Origin: a virus
IMG/VR virus record: IMGVR_UViG_3300036846_000316
Coordinates: 1-63,582 of that record
DNA length: 63,582 bases
Strand: one strand, 5' to 3'
Below are positions 34,463 to 44,673 of the stretch, piece after piece (the first letter of the stretch is position 1; the number at the start of each line of letters is the position of its first letter). The notes under the pieces are model-generated. The model made no database searches. It was not told the DNA's origin and saw only the letters and a program-made list of their open reading frames with translations. A program made the translations under genes and the position numbers.

Positions 34463-36261
34463 CACACCTTCCTCAATTCATGCGGGGTCTGCGCGCAATG
34501 GATCGCGTCGATCACGGCGTAGCCTTCGACCTCGAACTGGTAGTACAGCGCCTTGTAGCCAGACGGCAGCCGGAACATCTCGCCCGACTGGTCCAGCTTG
34601 CGCTCGTAGCGCAGCGGCAGACCCTCGTCGGTCGAGAGCGCGTGGTCACTGGCGTACACCCGGAACATGGTCGGGTTCGGCTGCGTCGAGGGATCGGAGG
34701 GCGTGAAGTAGACCTTCGCCGCGCCGAGGTTCTGCAGATAGGGCAGAGTGAAAATCTTCGAGCGCCAGCGGTAGCTGGCGTAGGGCGCAAGCTGACGGGT
34801 GTCGACGAGGTAGACCACGCCGTCGCGCAGCACCATCGTCTCGCCGTTGAAGATGTCGGTGATCACGTTGATCACGATGTCAGGGGTCGGATCGAGCGTC
34901 GTGATCGCCAACCGCTGGTCGGCCAGCGAGATGAACGCTCCCGGCCGTCGACCGTAGAAGCTCTCCTGCTGGAAGGCATCCTGCTGGAACGCCGTGAAGG
35001 CGTCGCCGCCCTCGACCGAGTTCTGGAACACGCCGGGCGAGGTCCCCGAGTAGCAGTAATAGGCTTGGCTCAGGATCGAGGCCATGACGGTCGACAGGTT
35101 CAGCCGCGCCGCCCACTGGCTCTTGAGGATCATCTGCGCCGTGAGGTTCACCGCGCCGGACGGCGTGATGTTGATCAGCCCGTTGGGCGAGCAGTAGAGC
35201 ACGCCGTTGGGCGTATTGACGATGGAGCGCATCGACGTGCACGGCTCCAGCGGCTGGATTTTCGCCAGCGCCATCTGACCCGGAGCCGTGCCGGTCGCCC
35301 CGTAGGGCTGGCCTTCGCACAGGATGATCAGCGACTGATCGTACACCCCGAGGCCGACGATCTTCGGGTCGACGCCGATCACGTACTGGATCGGCCACGC
35401 GTGCGGGTACCACGGTTCGCAGAACCAGACTTCATTGTCGCGCCAGCCCGCCACCATCCCGTTGGGCATGGTGATCAGCCCCTGCAAGTCGGCAGGCGGC
35501 GCGGACCATGTCGTCGTCGTGAGTTGGTCGTTGTTGACGATGATGCCATCCGTGTTGACGGTGCAATCGTCATCGTAGGTCGTTGTGGCAATTGGCAACT
35601 CGACGACAAAGAAGAACGTCGACACACCCTGCGCGCTGACCACCGTGCGGTAGACCCGCAGCAATGTCAGGTCGCGGTTGTCGGTGTCCGCCGTAGTCGG
35701 CGGCGTAAAGGTGAGATGGTAAGTAGCATCGAGCAGGCCGACGGTGTTCGACGGCGGCGATGGCGGGCCTTCTTCGCCGTTCGCCGTCACCCACGTATAG
35801 ACGTAGTCAACCGTTTTACTTTCACTACTCACCCCTCCCGACGATGTGACGCCGGGCGCGACCGACGGCGGCGGCACCCCCAGCAGGAAAGGCGCGTCGC
35901 CGTTCTTGATCATCGTCTCGGTCATCATCTTCGGCGCGACGCCGTCCGCCCAGTAGTACCGGGGATCAGTCTGCCCCACGACCGGGCTCTTGATCACCCG
36001 AACGTTGTCGTTCTGAAACTCCAGCCAGTAGCTGTCGACCATGTTGTCGACGCCGGGATCGCCCTTGGGCACCCGGAAGAAAGAACGGCTCGCTGCATTT
36101 TGGAGCGTGTAGATAGGCTGCAGCGAGCGCACAGGTTCGATCCGCCCCGAAAGCAACCATGCATTGATGCTGTCGGCCGCTTGGGTATTCCCGATCAGGC
36201 GTTCGTCGATGGCAGGGACCTCGCCACCAAACTCCGCAATTGCAATCGGAGGGATCGGCAT
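34462..36261 (-). CDS. Tail tube/nozzle protein (T7 gp12-like)
   Basis: 599 residues, beta-rich throughout, following the gp11-like and fiber genes. Length, beta content and gene order fit tail tubular protein B of podovirus-type phages. No Shine-Dalgarno sequence other than the palindrome itself lies upstream: the ATG is one base after the motif (GGGGCGTGAC-ATG). Confidence 0.65.
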   Translation of the reverse strand: MPIPPIAIAEFGGEVPAIDERLIGNTQAADSINAWLLSGRIEPVRSLQPIYTLQNAASRSFFRVPKGDPGVDNMVDSYWLEFQNDNVRVIKSPVVGQTDPRYYWADGVAPKMMTETMIKNGDAPFLLGVPPPSVAPGVTSSGGVSSESKTVDYVYTWVTANGEEGPPSPPSNTVGLLDATYHLTFTPPTTADTDNRDLTLLRVYRTVVSAQGVSTFFFVVELPIATTTYDDDCTVNTDGIIVNNDQLTTTTWSAPPADLQGLITMPNGMVAGWRDNEVWFCEPWYPHAWPIQYVIGVDPKIVGLGVYDQSLIILCEGQPYGATGTAPGQMALAKIQPLEPCTSMRSIVNTPNGVLYCSPNGLINITPSGAVNLTAQMILKSQWAARLNLSTVMASILSQAYYCYSGTSPGVFQNSVEGGDAFTAFQQDAFQQESFYGRRPGAFISLADQRLAITTLDPTPDIVINVITDIFNGETMVLRDGVVYLVDTRQLAPYASYRWRSKIFTLPYLQNLGAAKVYFTPSDPSTQPNPTMFRVYASDHALSTDEGLPLRYERKLDQSGEMFRLPSGYKALYYQFEVEGYAVIDAIHCAQTPHELRKV

Positions 36262-36262
36262 G

Positions 36263-36279
36263 TCACGCCCCGGGCGTTA
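36263..36279 (-). promoter_or_regulatory. 17-bp palindrome, variant copy 10 (TAA form)
   Basis: One substitution. On the minus strand the leading TCA is TAA, which is the stop codon of the upstream gene (36277-36813). The start of the 599-residue gene follows one base after the motif. Confidence 0.9.
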
Positions 36280-36813
36280 CGGACGCGTCCGGTGCTGCTC
36301 CGGCTGCTGGCCGGTATGCGGCTCGTGCCCCGGTTCGTACGTCCGAGGCGCAGCCGATGCAGGCTGCGGCGGTGGTGCGACCGGCTTCTGGTCCTTGTTG
36401 GGCTTCATCATCTCAAGCTGCTCGGCGAGGGTGGGCGGCGGCGGAGGCGGCAGGTACCGGCTCTCGACCTCGCGTCCGACGATCAGCGCGTCGGCGTCGT
36501 CCATCATCAGCGGGATGGTCGAGACCGTACGCTTGGCAGCCTCCTCGGCCTGCTCCTTCCAGTTGACGTCTTCGATGGGCAGGACCGGATACGGGCTGCC
36601 CATCATGTTGCGGGACGTCACGCTCAACTCGTCCTTGCCCGCGAACGCCTTGGTCGGCTCGGGCTTCGCCGGAGCCGTCGGCTGCACACCCTGATGCGTG
36701 GTCGGCGCGTTCGGATCATGCGTGGTCCCCGAGTGCGCAGGCTGGTGCTGGGCCTGATGCTGCCCACCGTGCTGCGCGTTGTGCTGCGTGTCGTGTTCGT
36801 GCTTGTCGGCCAT
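36277..36813 (-). CDS. His/Gln-rich hypothetical virion-region protein
   Basis: 178 residues. The first ~50 are rich in His, Gln and Thr (about twelve His). The middle is globular and the tail is Pro-rich. The His stretch could bind metal ions. Stop codon TAA lies inside the variant palindrome. Confidence 0.6.
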   Translation of the reverse strand: MADKHEHDTQHNAQHGGQHQAQHQPAHSGTTHDPNAPTTHQGVQPTAPAKPEPTKAFAGKDELSVTSRNMMGSPYPVLPIEDVNWKEQAEEAAKRTVSTIPLMMDDADALIVGREVESRYLPPPPPPTLAEQLEMMKPNKDQKPVAPPPQPASAAPRTYEPGHEPHTGQQPEQHRTRP

Positions 36814-36822
36814 CGTGATCTC

Positions 36823-37704
36823 CTAAATCTTGATGATCGCGTTGCGGATGATCGTCTTCTGGACGACCGGGAATGCCTGCGTGTCGCCAGTCACCGTGAA
36901 CGTATGGGTGTGGTTGCCGACCGCAGGACCGCTGCCGACAATACCGAGATTACCGCCCGGAGCGTTGCCGTCAGTAGTTCCACCAATAACCATGTGCGCC
37001 GTCTGGGTCGTACCGCCTGCGCCGACCAGCGTGCCGGTCTTGGTCGTGTCGCCGGGCAGGAAGTTCGAGGCTGCTTCGCCCATCGCCGCCACGGTGCCGC
37101 GCTCGTCCATCAACTGGATCGGCTTGTGATTGCCCCAGTCGGTTGTTGCGTCGGGCCCGCGTCCGCCGGTCACCGGCATGAGGATCGGCAGGTTCCACAC
37201 ATGGGTATAAAGCGACTGGTACATGTTGTCGGCGTGCGTCGCACCCGACGACGCGTCACCGAAGGTGTCGCCGTTCAGTAGCAACCATCCAGCAGGTGGC
37301 GTCGCCGGGTACCAGCCCATGATCAAGCCGGTGAACATTGGCGAGCCGCCTACCAGCAGCGGCTGCCACGCTCCGCCGATGAAGACTTCGGGCAAGCTGA
37401 TGTCGGTATTGAACCTGATCTCACCGGGCTGCGGAGCCGCCGGACGCTGGCCTGACGATCCCGATGGCAGGCCAAACGAGCCGACCACATTGGCAATCCA
37501 TCGGCCAATCGCGCCGACGGCGGAGTAGGCGAGCGGCAGTTCCTGCAGCGGGCCGGGACCGGACGTATCGCGGCCAACCACCATGCCGCCCGCGCCATCG
37601 GTCTCGACGTCGTGGGTGTCGTTCCAGTCGGACGGCTTGGCCAGCGTGCTGTCGGGGCCGTCGGCCTTCTCGCTGATGAAACGATGGACGATCTTCAGAG
37701 CCAT
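36823..37704 (-). CDS. Tail fiber protein with collar-type domain
   Basis: 293 residues. 'PEVFIGGAWQPLLVGG' is a fiber-repeat type and 'GWYPATPPAGWLLLNGDTF' matches the phage tail collar motif. The C-terminus has 'HTHTFTVTG', the HxH pattern of trimeric fiber tips. The start (37704) overlaps the upstream stop. Probably a receptor-binding or adaptor fiber. Confidence 0.75.
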   Translation of the reverse strand: MALKIVHRFISEKADGPDSTLAKPSDWNDTHDVETDGAGGMVVGRDTSGPGPLQELPLAYSAVGAIGRWIANVVGSFGLPSGSSGQRPAAPQPGEIRFNTDISLPEVFIGGAWQPLLVGGSPMFTGLIMGWYPATPPAGWLLLNGDTFGDASSGATHADNMYQSLYTHVWNLPILMPVTGGRGPDATTDWGNHKPIQLMDERGTVAAMGEAASNFLPGDTTKTGTLVGAGGTTQTAHMVIGGTTDGNAPGGNLGIVGSGPAVGNHTHTFTVTGDTQAFPVVQKTIIRNAIIKI

Positions 37705-38348
37705 CAGGTCCATCCTTTCTTGTGGTACACCGCGAAGCTCTGCGGAAACGCCCAACGCTGGCCGCCGAAGACGTTCGAGTGCAGGGCGTCGGCGCGCGCC
37801 TTGCTGCGCTCCGAGACGTAGACCTGCCAGTTCTGTGACCCCAGCTTGGGGTTCGAGTAGGGCTTGGCGGGCATCGCCTGCAGGCGGCCGAGCACGCCAT
37901 AGTGCAGCCCGTCGCCATACTTATGGATGATCCACTCGTCGCTCGGGTCGATCTCCGGGTAACCATTGGCGTCGGGATCGTCGTAGTTCTTGGCGACCAC
38001 CGCGACCCACGTCCCGGCGTTCGGCTGGTAGCGCACGGTGATGATCCCCGGCACGTACATCTCGATGCCACTCTGCACCCAGTTCTGCGACGGCGACATG
38101 GCAGCTTGGTCATAGACCAGCAGCAGCCGATGTATCTGTCCGAACTTCGCGGGCGTGATGGGATACTGTAAAGTGTTAGGGTCAACATCAAATGGGATTT
38201 GCTCGATCCAGATGTTCGTCCGGTCGGTGAAGTCGCCCCACACCTGCAGCAGCATCTGCTTGAACACCGCATCGGTGACGCCGGGGATTTGGATTTTCAC
38301 ATCGTCGTAGATGCGGCTCCAGACCGTCTTGGGGTTCGGTGTGCTCAT
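37704..38348 (-). CDS. Tail tube/gatekeeper-region protein
   Basis: 214 residues, mixed beta/alpha. It is translationally coupled (ATGA) to the gp11-like gene upstream. Its position between head-tail adaptor and fiber genes suggests an adaptor or tail component. No family recognised. Confidence 0.5.
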   Translation of the reverse strand: MSTPNPKTVWSRIYDDVKIQIPGVTDAVFKQMLLQVWGDFTDRTNIWIEQIPFDVDPNTLQYPITPAKFGQIHRLLLVYDQAAMSPSQNWVQSGIEMYVPGIITVRYQPNAGTWVAVVAKNYDDPDANGYPEIDPSDEWIIHKYGDGLHYGVLGRLQAMPAKPYSNPKLGSQNWQVYVSERSKARADALHSNVFGGQRWAFPQSFAVYHKKGWT

Positions 38349-38830
38349 CCCAGTGACCCCGTGATGATTGCAGACTGGAAGACCTTGAGGAAGCCGGTCG
38401 CCCGGCTGTCTTGGTTCTGCTCGTCGTCGCGCGCCTGCGTGAGGCCGACCACGTAGTAGACGATGGCGGGCATGTACTGCGGCTCGATGCCGATCTGGAC
38501 GTCGAGGTTCTGGGTGTCGAACTGCGGCAACACGAAGCCCACTTCGAGGAACAGGTCCGGCCGAAGCCGGTAGGTCTCCATCATGCACTGGTTGAGGTTG
38601 GTGATCAGGCTGTCGGTCGAGTAGCGATACGCGCCCGCCAGATTGTCGGTATCCTGCAGGAGCGTGCGCACCTGCTCGATCACTTCGCCGACCGTGCCGA
38701 TCTTCTGGGTGTTGCTGTCGTAGTAGCCGACGGTCCACGCCACGCCGTCATAGACATACACCTGCCCGTTCGGCGCAGTGTACTTCTGGCCGGTCGCCGG
38801 GCTAGAGGGGAAGTCCATCGGAGTAGCCAT
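38345..38830 (-). CDS. Head-tail adaptor (T7 gp11-like)
   Basis: 161 residues. A short beta-rich N-terminus ('GQVYVYDGVAWTVG', a small tail-domain repeat) precedes a helical adaptor-like region ('LITNLNQCMMETYRLRPDLF') typical of tail tubular protein A/adaptors of podovirus-type phages. Confidence 0.65.
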   Translation of the reverse strand: MATPMDFPSSPATGQKYTAPNGQVYVYDGVAWTVGYYDSNTQKIGTVGEVIEQVRTLLQDTDNLAGAYRYSTDSLITNLNQCMMETYRLRPDLFLEVGFVLPQFDTQNLDVQIGIEPQYMPAIVYYVVGLTQARDDEQNQDSRATGFLKVFQSAIITGSLG

Positions 38831-38841
38831 GGATCATCCTA

Positions 38842-41064
38842 TCATGGAGCGCGCTCGAAGACGTTGAACCACGACTGCATGCCCGCCTGTGGTGGCGTCG
38901 TCGAGCCGTTGTTGATCTGGTTCACGCCGAACGACTGTCCACTGTTCGTGCCGATGCGCAGCGTGTAGGTGCGCGCCGTCGTGCCGGGCGATGGGCAACT
39001 CGTCCTGAACGGCAGCGTCTCTTGACACCCCGCGCCATTGATCACGTAGTACCCCGCACAGTCGATCAGCGTGTTGCCGTCGAACAAGGCCAGCATGACG
39101 ATCTGATTGGCGCTGTAGGCGATCCCCTTCACGACAACGTCGAAGTCGATGCGGCTGCCCGCCGACTGCGGCGTGAGATTGATCGTTCCCAGCAGTGCAC
39201 CGCCCGCCGTCGTCGGAGCCGCGCCAGTCGACGTCGGGTAGGCCCCGGTGTAGGTACCACCCGCGAGGGTGTTGTACTGCTTCTGCAGGACGTCGTTACT
39301 GCTGCCCGCCGGTCCCTGCGGTCCCACCGCGCCGACGCCAATCTCGCGGATCGTCATGGTGGTGCGCTGGTTGCCACCGCCCATTTGCGCAGCGTTAGTA
39401 CCGTTCAAATAACCCGCCGCACCCGAAGACCCAAAGCGCAGCATGAACGTGTGCGGGCCTGCCGATAGTACGCCTTGCCAACGAAGGCCGAGTGTGCCGT
39501 TCCAATTCGTGTTCGTAACGATCTGTTCCTGCGCCACCGCGTTGGTCGCGCCGTCAATGAACAGCGCCAACGTCTGCCACGACGCCCCACCCGAGTTGCC
39601 TGCCGACCCCAGAACGGCAACTTCGATGGGGTGCGAAGCGTCCACCGCCGTGAAGGAGCGCGAGAAGACTTGCTGGCCTTGCGTGATCAACGCAGGCGTG
39701 TTGGCGGCACCGCCGAGCCCGGTGTTGTTGTCCAGCAGCAAGGTACCGAGGCTGTCGAACGTCGGGGCCGTAACCGGACCGCCCGTCGGCCCTGGCGGGC
39801 CCTGCGGTCCCACCGCGCCGATGCCGATCTCGCGGATCACCATCGAGTTCTTCTGCGCGCTACCGCCTGTGTGGCCGCCGTCGCTCATGTTGGTGTAGAT
39901 GCCGCTGGTATTCAGCGAGCCCAGCCGCAGCGTGAAGGTGTGCATCCCCGCTGCCAGCGTCCCCTGCCAATACAGCCGGGCTTCAGTCGCTGACCCAGTC
40001 GACGCCGACACCAAGCCTTGCGCGACGGCCGCCGTCGCGCCGTCGACGAACAACCCAATGATGCCGTGCGCTGCGTTGGCGTTCGGCGCTTGCAGCCAAA
40101 CGCTGGCGTCAACCTCGATAGGATGCGTCGCGTCGGTTGCCGTGAAATTACGACTGAAGACTTGCGTCCCATTCGTAATTTGCATGGCGGTGTCGCCGCC
40201 AGCCCAGAAATTCGAGCCGCTGGCAAACCCAGCCGACGACTGGTCGACAGTCGGCGTCGCGACCGCCGGAACCATCGGCCCCGTCGGGCCTACTGGACCT
40301 TGTGCACCTGTCGCGCCTGTCGCGCCTGTCGGGCCCGGCGGTCCGGTGTTGCCAATCGGGCCTTGCGTACCCGTCGCGCCCGTCGCGCCGACTGGACCCT
40401 GTGGGCCAGCCGGACCGACATTCCCCTGATCGCCCTTCGGTCCCTGCGAACCCGTCGCGCCCGTGTTGCCGATGGGACCTTGGACGCCCTGTATGCCCTG
40501 ATCGCCCTTCGGTCCCTGTGGACCGACCGGGCCGACATCGCCCTGTGGTCCCTGTGCACCCGTGTCGCCCTGTGGTCCCTGCGCGCCCGTCGCCCCCGTT
40601 GGTCCGTCAGGGCCCACTGGACCCGGCACGCCTTGGTCCCCTTGCGGTCCCGGCGGACCAACGGGGCCGTCCGGCCCCGGTTGTCCCTGCGGTCCCTGCT
40701 TGCCCGACCCGTAATTCGACAGCACCCACTGGTACGTGTTGCCGTCGTAGAAGTACGTGTACTGCTGCCCGTCGATGGTGCTCCACCACAGATCACCAGC
40801 CAGCGCGCCGCCGGGCGCAACCGCCGAGATCGTCAGGTTCGGCGTGCGCGTGACATCGTTCGGGCCGACCACCGGCACAGGCGGCGGCGGCACGATCTCG
40901 GGGACCACCGGAACAACCGCCACCGCCGACGGCTGGGTCTGCACCCACGTCGAGTTCGACGGGCCGATGTACCAGACGTACTCGCGACCCGTCGTGGTGT
41001 TGAACCAGAGATCGCCATCCGCTGGCGTAGCAGGCGGCGTCGGCGCGTTCGTAACCGTGGGCAT
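38842..41064 (-). CDS. Collagen-like fiber protein
   Basis: 740 residues. Two short 'GDLWW/GDLWFNT' domains (1-120) precede a Gly-X-Y collagen segment (about 121-263, 'GPQGPxG' units). Two homologous beta domains follow (about 270-400 and 440-580), each ending in a '[13 protein letters not shown]' or '[13 protein letters not shown]' linker, then a C-terminal tip. Collagen-like segments make stable triple-helical fibers in phages, often on the capsid or tail. It lies directly downstream of the capsid gene. Confidence 0.85.
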   Translation of the reverse strand: MPTVTNAPTPPATPADGDLWFNTTTGREYVWYIGPSNSTWVQTQPSAVAVVPVVPEIVPPPPVPVVGPNDVTRTPNLTISAVAPGGALAGDLWWSTIDGQQYTYFYDGNTYQWVLSNYGSGKQGPQGQPGPDGPVGPPGPQGDQGVPGPVGPDGPTGATGAQGPQGDTGAQGPQGDVGPVGPQGPKGDQGIQGVQGPIGNTGATGSQGPKGDQGNVGPAGPQGPVGATGATGTQGPIGNTGPPGPTGATGATGAQGPVGPTGPMVPAVATPTVDQSSAGFASGSNFWAGGDTAMQITNGTQVFSRNFTATDATHPIEVDASVWLQAPNANAAHGIIGLFVDGATAAVAQGLVSASTGSATEARLYWQGTLAAGMHTFTLRLGSLNTSGIYTNMSDGGHTGGSAQKNSMVIREIGIGAVGPQGPPGPTGGPVTAPTFDSLGTLLLDNNTGLGGAANTPALITQGQQVFSRSFTAVDASHPIEVAVLGSAGNSGGASWQTLALFIDGATNAVAQEQIVTNTNWNGTLGLRWQGVLSAGPHTFMLRFGSSGAAGYLNGTNAAQMGGGNQRTTMTIREIGVGAVGPQGPAGSSNDVLQKQYNTLAGGTYTGAYPTSTGAAPTTAGGALLGTINLTPQSAGSRIDFDVVVKGIAYSANQIVMLALFDGNTLIDCAGYYVINGAGCQETLPFRTSCPSPGTTARTYTLRIGTNSGQSFGVNQINNGSTTPPQAGMQSWFNVFERAP

Positions 41065-41086
41065 CGTCCCTCCATGCGTCGGGGGA

Positions 41087-41103
41087 TCACGCCCGGGGCG
41101 TGA
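41087..41103 (-). promoter_or_regulatory. 17-bp palindrome, copy 11 (C centre in the transcript)
   Basis: Exact copy in the short gap between capsid and fiber genes, 22 bases upstream of the fiber start (41064). Confidence 0.9.
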
Positions 41104-41125
41104 TCCCTGCGCCGTCAGAGGACCC

Positions 41126-42145
41126 TTAGACCGGCACCGGCTCGGTGATGACCGCCTGCGACAGTGCGATGCCGTCGATCACCTTGTAGCCGAACACCTG
41201 CAGGCCACGGAGCAGCGTGCCGAAGGTAAACTCCGACCGCAGCGTCTCGACCTTGCTGATCTGCGACGCGAAGGTCAGGCCGTGCGCGTGGCCCGCGTAG
41301 ACCACCCACTCGCCCGCCGCCAACGCCGGAGGCCCAGTGACCGGGCCCTTGGGCAGGAGGTTCGACACGTACAGGGTGAAGCGGTCGATCATGCCGAGGC
41401 GACCGTTGCGCAGGATCGACTGGTCGTCGCCCGACAGGTACGCCTGCCGGAGTTCCGACCCCTTGATCAGCGCGGCGGCCCATGCCGGGATCACCACCCA
41501 GCGCCCGGTCTCGGGGATGTTCTGCTCGTCGAGCACCAGCCCCATGCGCAGGATCAACTGCAGGATGGTCACCTGCCCGGCGACCGGCGGGGTCGCCTGA
41601 TTGGCGACAACCGGGATCGGCGTGCCGGTGACACCGAGGTTGATGTTGCCGGAAATCTTGCCTGCGGTCGCGCCTTGGTTCTGCGCGGCGCACTGGCCGA
41701 GGATGCCGAGCAGGACAATCTGGTCGACCTGAATTTTCATCTGCTGGGCGGCGTCGTCGGACCAGATGCCCATCAGGTTGATGTCGCTCTGGATTTCCAT
41801 GACGTCGTCCAAAATCTCGTTGAAGTAGAGACCTTGGTCGATCTTGAGATCGACGATGTTGGACGCGGGCCGGTCGACCGAAAGCTGACCGCCGACCAGA
41901 TACGGCCGGATGGTGATCGTCGGCTTCGTGCGAATGTGAACGGTGTCGCCTTGGTTCTTGATCTCGCCTTCGTAGTCGGTGTTCGAGATCGCGGCGAGGA
42001 CGGTCGAAGCGTAGAACTTCTCGATCAGCTTGCCCGACCAAATCTCGGGAATGAACGTGCCGGAGTACGGCGGGTTCGGCTGTACTGAGCCTGTCGGGAA
42101 GATAGGCGGAACAGTGCCGGAACCAGCGAGCGGATAGCCTGCCAT
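41126..42145 (-). CDS. Major capsid protein
   Basis: 339 residues. It follows the scaffold gene and precedes the fiber gene, the usual podovirus-type order. Beta/alpha composition with '[18 protein letters not shown]' near the N-terminus, as in major capsid proteins of that group. No processing site is obvious. Confidence 0.8.
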   Translation of the reverse strand: MAGYPLAGSGTVPPIFPTGSVQPNPPYSGTFIPEIWSGKLIEKFYASTVLAAISNTDYEGEIKNQGDTVHIRTKPTITIRPYLVGGQLSVDRPASNIVDLKIDQGLYFNEILDDVMEIQSDINLMGIWSDDAAQQMKIQVDQIVLLGILGQCAAQNQGATAGKISGNINLGVTGTPIPVVANQATPPVAGQVTILQLILRMGLVLDEQNIPETGRWVVIPAWAAALIKGSELRQAYLSGDDQSILRNGRLGMIDRFTLYVSNLLPKGPVTGPPALAAGEWVVYAGHAHGLTFASQISKVETLRSEFTFGTLLRGLQVFGYKVIDGIALSQAVITEPVPV

Positions 42146-42185
42146 CGTGCGCTCCTAAGGGTTGGCCGATCCAACCCCTGAGCGG

Positions 42186-43316
42186 CTATCGGTTGCCGTT
42201 CCAGTCCATGGGGCGGACCGTGCGTTGATCAGGAATGATCCGCCCTTCGTGCTGTGCAGCGATGATGTCGGCGTCGATGGCTGCCCTGTCTGCCTCGCGC
42301 GTCCGCCACTTCCCTGCAGCACACTCGGTGTAGAACCGAGAAATGTCTTGGGCGGTGTACATCGGCTTATCGGCGGGCATCTGCGCGCTCGACTGGGCTC
42401 TGCCGGGAGCCGCGAGTTGATCCAGCGACAGGCGCGTCCCCAGTGGCACCCCGGGCACCGCAGGCGGCATTCCCGGCTGCGGCGATGCAGGGTACGGCTG
42501 CTGGGGCGGGCGTGCGCTGGCACGCGGGTCGACGGCAGCCTCCTCTGCAAGATAAGCCCGGAAGAACGCCGCCACCCGATGGGCGTCACCGCTGTTCCAC
42601 GCGTCTTGCATCAACTGTTGACGCATAGCACCGGAAAAGAGATCAGGCAACTGGACCCATTGCACGAAGCGGGGGTCTCTGTTCAGGTCCTGCCAATTGG
42701 GCACGAGACCGCCAACGGTGGCGTTCATGCGCGTCAGGAAGGCGTTGCCGGTCTCCTGCTGGACATGGCCCAGCCGACCGCGCAGTTCCTGCACTTCGGC
42801 ATGCAGCGGCGCGGCGATCTCGGTCGCGGCGCGGCGCACCACGTCGATGAACTCGGGGCCATAGTCCTGCATCTCCTGCTCGGTGAGCAGGTTGCCCATC
42901 GGCATCGGCTGCGCAGGCGGCGGCGTACTGCGCAGCGTCGCGTTCTCGCTCTGCAGATGCTGCATCTGGTCGCCCATCTGCGCCATCATTTGCTCAGCGC
43001 GCTGGAAACGTCCCTGCATAGCGAGAAAGCGGTTGCGCCATTCCTCGGGCGGAAGCTCGGGTTCAGGAGGAGCCGCCGCAGACGGTGTGGGAGGGGCCGA
43101 CGGGGGTAACGCCGGAGGAGCCTGCGGCGGCGTAGGTGCGCCCTGTTCAGTAGGTTCGAGCACAGACGGTTCGGCCTGCCCGACCAAAGCCTGCTGCACG
43201 ATCTCAGCACGCTTGCTCGCATCGCGCACAGCCTTGGGAACGACAAGGTTGGGATCGACCTGAGCCATCGGGCCCTTGCCGCGAAGTGTCTCAGCCGAAA
43301 TGGGCGTGTCTGCCAT
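42186..43316 (-). CDS. Scaffold (capsid assembly) protein
   Basis: 376 residues. The N-terminal third is Pro/Glu/Gln-rich and a coiled coil lies at about 100-170. It lies directly upstream of the major capsid gene, which is where scaffold proteins sit in these phages. The C-terminus is basic. Confidence 0.65.
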   Translation of the reverse strand: MADTPISAETLRGKGPMAQVDPNLVVPKAVRDASKRAEIVQQALVGQAEPSVLEPTEQGAPTPPQAPPALPPSAPPTPSAAAPPEPELPPEEWRNRFLAMQGRFQRAEQMMAQMGDQMQHLQSENATLRSTPPPAQPMPMGNLLTEQEMQDYGPEFIDVVRRAATEIAAPLHAEVQELRGRLGHVQQETGNAFLTRMNATVGGLVPNWQDLNRDPRFVQWVQLPDLFSGAMRQQLMQDAWNSGDAHRVAAFFRAYLAEEAAVDPRASARPPQQPYPASPQPGMPPAVPGVPLGTRLSLDQLAAPGRAQSSAQMPADKPMYTAQDISRFYTECAAGKWRTREADRAAIDADIIAAQHEGRIIPDQRTVRPMDWNGNR

Positions 43317-43324
43317 ATAATCCC

Positions 43325-43567
43325 CTAGCGTTTCTCGTAATTCTTGCGCTGTTCCATGCAGTTCACAAGCCGGTCGCGGATCGAAATCGCAAGGTTCGTC
43401 CGACCCTGCGCGCCCATGATCCCTTCGGTCCCTGCCGCCAACAGCCCCTTGGTTTCCTTGTCGGTCACCAGTTGAACCGCCCTCACCAGTGCCTCGAACT
43501 GGTCAGGTGCAGCGACCTTGAGGTTCGAGGCGGCGATGGTCAGATGAAACCAAGGATCGTCGCTCAT
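43325..43567 (-). CDS. Hypothetical small protein
   Basis: 80 residues, helical. Between portal-proximal small genes and the scaffold gene. Start overlaps the upstream stop. No family recognised. Confidence 0.55.
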   Translation of the reverse strand: MSDDPWFHLTIAASNLKVAAPDQFEALVRAVQLVTDKETKGLLAAGTEGIMGAQGRTNLAISIRDRLVNCMEQRKNYEKR

Positions 43568-43776
43568 CGCACTCGCGTGCCGCGCAAGCCCATCTGGATC
43601 AACTGCGGATAGGTCTGCGGCGCGGTCAGTCCGTCCGGCGTCAGCCGCGCCAGATCGAGCACGGTCGGCGGCGGGTTGCCGGGCTGCGGCTTGGTCAACT
43701 GGTTCATGGCTGCCCGGTTCGGCAGCATCACTTCCTTGCCGGGCTTGCCCTTGTTGCGGTTCGGCAATCTGATCAT
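43564..43776 (-). CDS. Hypothetical small protein
   Basis: 70 residues, basic N-terminus and Pro-rich middle. Translationally coupled on both sides. No family recognised. Confidence 0.5.
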   Translation of the reverse strand: MIRLPNRNKGKPGKEVMLPNRAAMNQLTKPQPGNPPPTVLDLARLTPDGLTAPQTYPQLIQMGLRGTRVR

Positions 43777-44048
43777 CAGAACGTCTTCGTCGAGATGACC
43801 TTGCCGCCCTTGCAGAAGTCCTGCGTCGGCAGCCCGGTGCCCATCGGCGCGGACGAGCGCGGCGGGCGCTTCATCGCCATGGGGTCGCCGCTTGCCGCGC
43901 CGAACGGTGAGGACGCGGCGGTCGCCGACTTGTTCGGCGCGTCGGCCGCCTTGCCGATCCCGCCGAAGTTCTTGCTCCCGGCGGGGCTTGCACGGCCGAC
44001 CAGCGCGGGCAGCTTGGGCGGGGTCGTGCTGAGACGAGGCGGGCGCAT
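43776..44048 (-). CDS. Small late protein with CKGGKV motif
   Basis: 90 residues, Pro/Ser/Ala-rich and probably disordered, ending in 'FCKGGKVISTKTF'. That end matches the recurrent GGK(V/I) motif of the late proteins. Start overlaps the upstream stop by one base. Confidence 0.5.
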   Translation of the reverse strand: MRPPRLSTTPPKLPALVGRASPAGSKNFGGIGKAADAPNKSATAASSPFGAASGDPMAMKRPPRSSAPMGTGLPTQDFCKGGKVISTKTF

Positions 44049-44404
44049 CAGCCGCCATCCGGTCCGGTGCAGCCCGGCCGCGAAGGACGACTGCCGCGAT
44101 TGCCGAACATCTTGGTGGTCCCGCCGTGCGCGAAGCCGTCTTGTCGCGCGCCAGTCACCGCCGACCCACCGGGCTCTTGCGGACCCGCACCGAACGAGTT
44201 CTTCGCCTCGTTCTTGCTGTAGCCCATCACGCCGCTCGGCCCCGCCTGCGGCTCGATGCTCGTGCGCGAGCCCGAGTGGCCCTCCTGCGACGTGCGGTCC
44301 GGCGTCTGGGTGCCGGTCGGCGCAAAGCCGTGCATCTTGTTGCTGCCCCCGAGCTTGCCCCAGTTGGCACCCTTCTCCGGCGACTTCTTGTTCGCAACCA
44401 TCAT
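44048..44404 (-). CDS. Small late protein with FAHGG motif
   Basis: 118 residues, Gly/Ser/Pro-rich, with 'QDGFAHGGTTK' near the C-terminus. ATG 44404 overlaps the upstream stop (TGATG) and is preceded by GGAGG; ATG 44401 is an alternative. Confidence 0.5.
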   Translation of the reverse strand: MMVANKKSPEKGANWGKLGGSNKMHGFAPTGTQTPDRTSQEGHSGSRTSIEPQAGPSGVMGYSKNEAKNSFGAGPQEPGGSAVTGARQDGFAHGGTTKMFGNRGSRPSRPGCTGPDGG

Positions 44405-44664
44405 CACCTCCGTTTGAACAGGTTGTCGTGTGACACGCTGCCCGACCGGGGCAGTGCAGACCCACCGGAAGCGAACGGGTTCGGTCTGATCTTGCCGCCC
44501 TTTCGGTGGTAGTACTCGCCGGGCCCCGGCTTGTCGCGCCCGGCGTAGTCGTCGATCATCGCATCGGGCACCTGCAGGAACTTGGCCCGAACCTCAGGGT
44601 TCGGGCTCTCGTAGACCTTCTCGCCGTGGCCGATGTCCGACACGGTATACGGGTTCTTTGCCAT
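44404..44664 (-). CDS. Small late protein with RKGGKI / FASGG motifs
   Basis: 86 residues. 'YHRKGGKIRPNPFASGG' places the two shared late-protein motifs side by side. It follows the portal gene. Function unknown. Confidence 0.55.
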   Translation of the reverse strand: MAKNPYTVSDIGHGEKVYESPNPEVRAKFLQVPDAMIDDYAGRDKPGPGEYYHRKGGKIRPNPFASGGSALPRSGSVSHDNLFKRR

Positions 44665-44673
44665 CGCTCGCTC

